Shown in pieces: positions 62,015 to 64,000 of a stretch of DNA of 64,000 bases (its first letter is position 1; the number at the start of each line of letters is the position of its first letter). The notes beneath the pieces were generated by a model. It saw nothing but the letters and a program-made list of their open reading frames with translations. It made no database searches and had not been told where the DNA came from. Made by a program: the position numbers and the translations under genes. Source of the stretch: Bacillota bacterium (GTDB lineage Bacteria; Bacillota; Clostridia; Lachnospirales; Lachnospiraceae); the NCBI GenBank assembly GCA_023399055.1, contig JAEWQV010000027.1:1-64000 (forward strand). Reading direction: 5' to 3'.

Positions 62015-64000
62015 ATGAGTAAGAAGATTGAAATACTGGCACCGGCTGGATCTTATGAGTCAATGAAGGCTGCAATGAATGCTGGTTGCGATGCAGTATA
62101 TATTGGTGGTAGTAGCTTTGGAGCCAGAGCTTATGCCAATAATTTGGAGGAGAGTACCTTGCTTCAGGCAATTGATGAAGCTCATATAAGGAATAAAAAC
62201 TTATATTTAACAGTTAATACGCTTCTTAAGGAACAGGAATTAAAGTCAAAGCTCTATAATTTTATAGAAAAATTATATCTTCAGGGACTTGATGCGGTTA
62301 TTGTACAAGATGTTGGGGTTATGAATTTTATTCATGAACATTTTCCAGATTTGCCGATTCACGCGAGTACTCAGATGACACTTACAATGGCAGAGGGGGC
62401 AAATTTATTAAAGGATTATGGTGTTACAAGAATTGTTACTTCCAGAGAGCTAAGTATCAAGGAAATAAAAAAGATAAGGGAAAACACAACCCTTGAAATC
62501 GAAACCTTTGTACATGGGGCACTTTGCTATTGTTATTCCGGCCAATGTCTGATGAGCAGTTTAATAGGCGGACGTAGTGGAAATCGTGGGCGATGTGCAC
62601 AGCCTTGCCGTATGCCATATCAATTTTCCACAGATAATAAGAAAAGCTCCAAGGAGGAAGAAAAATATCTGCTTAGTCCAAAGGACATTAATACAATTAC
62701 GTTAATACCGGAGCTGGTTGATGCTGGTATTGATTCCTTTAAGATAGAAGGAAGAATGAAACGACCGGAGTATGCCGCTATGGTATCTTTTTTGTACCGT
62801 AAGTATGTTGACCTTTATTTACAACATGGAAGGCAACAGTATGAAAGTTTTTTATCTTCTGCGGAATGTCAACATGATATGACAAATCTACAGGATGTCT
62901 ATAACCGGGGAGGCTTTTCCACAGGATACGGAGAAACCTATCATGGGAAAAAGATGATGTCCTTATCCCGCCCAAATCACAGTGGTGTACTTGTTGGTGT
63001 GGTCAAAGAAGTTGGTAAGGGGCAGGTGTCAATTAGTGTGAAAGACGATATTCATGCTCAGGATGTACTGGAAATTAGGCATTTAGAAGAAGGTCTTTAT
63101 GAATTCACAGTTAAAGATCCCCATAAGCCAGGTGAAATTCTAAGAACGAATGTTGGAAATCGAACGCAGGTAGAATTGAAGGATAAAAAAGGTGCTGGAA
63201 AATCAGCAAGTTCTATTGATCGACAAATAATTAAAATAGGGGATCTGGTGTATCGTACACGAAATAATGAATTGTTAGGGGAATTGGAGCTGGATTACCT
63301 TGCAAAGGATGCTAAACTGGGAATTAAGGGGAAATTAGTTGCCAAAGTTAGTGAGAGAATTTCGTTTACTGCTTATAGTCAGGGCTGTGCTGTAACAGCA
63401 TATCATGATATTGTTCAACCTGCCTTAAAGCAACCAATGACACTGGAAAAGTTACGTTCACCCCTGGAAAAGACGGGAGACACCTTATATTATTTTGAAG
63501 AAATTGAGATTGATGCGGATGAGAATATTTTTGTTCCGGTCGCATGGCTGAATGATTTAAGGCGAGAGGCTATTAAGCTGCTTTCTGAAGAAGTTGTAGC
63601 AAAGTATCAAAGAAGTACTCCAATTGGTTTAAACTTTAATGGATTTGAAACATCAACTCCTTTGAAGGATGAAGGTGTAGAATATGAACATAATATGCTG
63701 AAAGAGCAGACTACAATTAGCGTATCTCTACAAATGGCTGATCAATTTGAAAGTATCTTAGGCTTTCAAGAGGTTACAAATATTCATGTAGATTATGATA
63801 CAATTACAAAAGAAGAAATACTTCGTATGTCTACGCAGGCAGCAATAAATCATAAGAAGTTTTATCTTTCACTTCCACATATTTGTAGGTTAGGTGTATT
63901 TGAAAGGTTAAAAAAGGATTTGTTTGAAATAATAGATAATAAGAATGTTAATGGATTTATTGTAAAGAATTTTGAAGAAATATCCCTTCTGACCTCGTTA
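62015..64000 (+). CDS. U32 family peptidase with DUF3656-like C-terminus (partial, 3' end outside window)
   Basis: The frame is open from the ATG at 62015 (after GGAGGAA) to the last base, 662 codons without a stop, so the gene runs past the window. It begins IEILAPAGSYESMKAAMNAGCDAVYIGG, the typical U32 start, then TLKDYGVTRIV-like parts and FVHGALCYCYSGQCLMSS. A Cys cluster (GQC, then CAQPCRMPY) is seen near residue 180-205, a probable iron-sulfur site. SPKDI and FKIEGRMKRPEY follow. Later parts match the DUF3656 group of larger U32 proteins. U32 proteins are linked to collagen degradation or tRNA/quinone hydroxylation; the exact role here is unknown. Confidence 0.93.
   Translation, partial: MSKKIEILAPAGSYESMKAAMNAGCDAVYIGGSSFGARAYANNLEESTLLQAIDEAHIRNKNLYLTVNTLLKEQELKSKLYNFIEKLYLQGLDAVIVQDVGVMNFIHEHFPDLPIHASTQMTLTMAEGANLLKDYGVTRIVTSRELSIKEIKKIRENTTLEIETFVHGALCYCYSGQCLMSSLIGGRSGNRGRCAQPCRMPYQFSTDNKKSSKEEEKYLLSPKDINTITLIPELVDAGIDSFKIEGRMKRPEYAAMVSFLYRKYVDLYLQHGRQQYESFLSSAECQHDMTNLQDVYNRGGFSTGYGETYHGKKMMSLSRPNHSGVLVGVVKEVGKGQVSISVKDDIHAQDVLEIRHLEEGLYEFTVKDPHKPGEILRTNVGNRTQVELKDKKGAGKSASSIDRQIIKIGDLVYRTRNNELLGELELDYLAKDAKLGIKGKLVAKVSERISFTAYSQGCAVTAYHDIVQPALKQPMTLEKLRSPLEKTGDTLYYFEEIEIDADENIFVPVAWLNDLRREAIKLLSEEVVAKYQRSTPIGLNFNGFETSTPLKDEGVEYEHNMLKEQTTISVSLQMADQFESILGFQEVTNIHVDYDTITKEEILRMSTQAAINHKKFYLSLPHICRLGVFERLKKDLFEIIDNKNVNGFIVKNFEEISLLTSL

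Overview
The window is AT-rich chromosomal DNA with Firmicutes-type gene order and strong GGAGG ribosome binding sites. It also carries spore genes: a small acid-soluble spore protein, GerW/YtfJ and YlbJ. I infer a spore-forming anaerobic clostridium of the Lachnospiraceae, similar to Lachnoclostridium (Clostridium) phytofermentans. The family call rests on overall resemblance of the proteins and on synteny with Bacillus clusters. The species is not proven. I saw no phage, insertion sequence, integrase, CRISPR array or tRNA gene.

Layout. Positions 1-377 hold the 3' end of a 23S rRNA gene with no 5S gene behind it. Positions 670-4320 are a small accessory patch: an acetyltransferase, two small membrane proteins, an XRE regulator with a membrane domain and an LspA-like protein. 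Positions 4530-9360 hold a stand-alone CheW, a large zinc-ribbon/acidic/membrane protein, orphan hisHF and ung. Positions 9600-15520 hold an APC amino-acid permease facing a giant acyl-CoA dehydratase activase. Positions 16030-22660 hold a LysM protein, then a complex regulatory region and a five-gene membrane operon: corA, a rhomboid-like protein, two ABC-2 permeases and an unknown protein. Positions 22740-33620 hold the DUF2953-ytfJ pair, then rpmB, asp23, fakA and recG in the Bacillus-like order. They are interrupted by a DUF1653 protein, an EamA transporter and a reverse-strand GntR/ABC transporter operon.

Positions 33770-42670 look like a cell-surface glycan locus. Two lipid-linked-sugar type GT2 enzymes each sit beside a large multi-spanning protein of GT-C appearance. 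UDP-galactopyranose mutase and an L,D-transpeptidase are in the same run of genes. Positions 42950-55180 hold citrate synthase and a spore SASP. They are followed by a block syntenic with Bacillus ylbH-ylbN-rpmF (rsmD, coaD, ylbJ, tmcAL/ylbM, yceD/ylbN, rpmF), into which pepF and pta-ackA are set. Positions 55350-64000 hold a YprB-like nuclease, a fused membrane/cardiolipin synthase, ruvAB, zapA and a U32 peptidase that runs off the end.

The parts most worth follow-up are: the corA upstream region, with tandem 87-bp units each carrying an extended -10 box and a palindrome; a three-copy dispersed 30-nt hairpin repeat; an easily missed 45-residue membrane protein gene at 25147-25284; the paired GT2/GT-C glycan locus; and the two ABC-2 permeases with no ATPase. 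All positions of domains and motifs were read by eye. Family names rest on recognised motifs, not on database searches.
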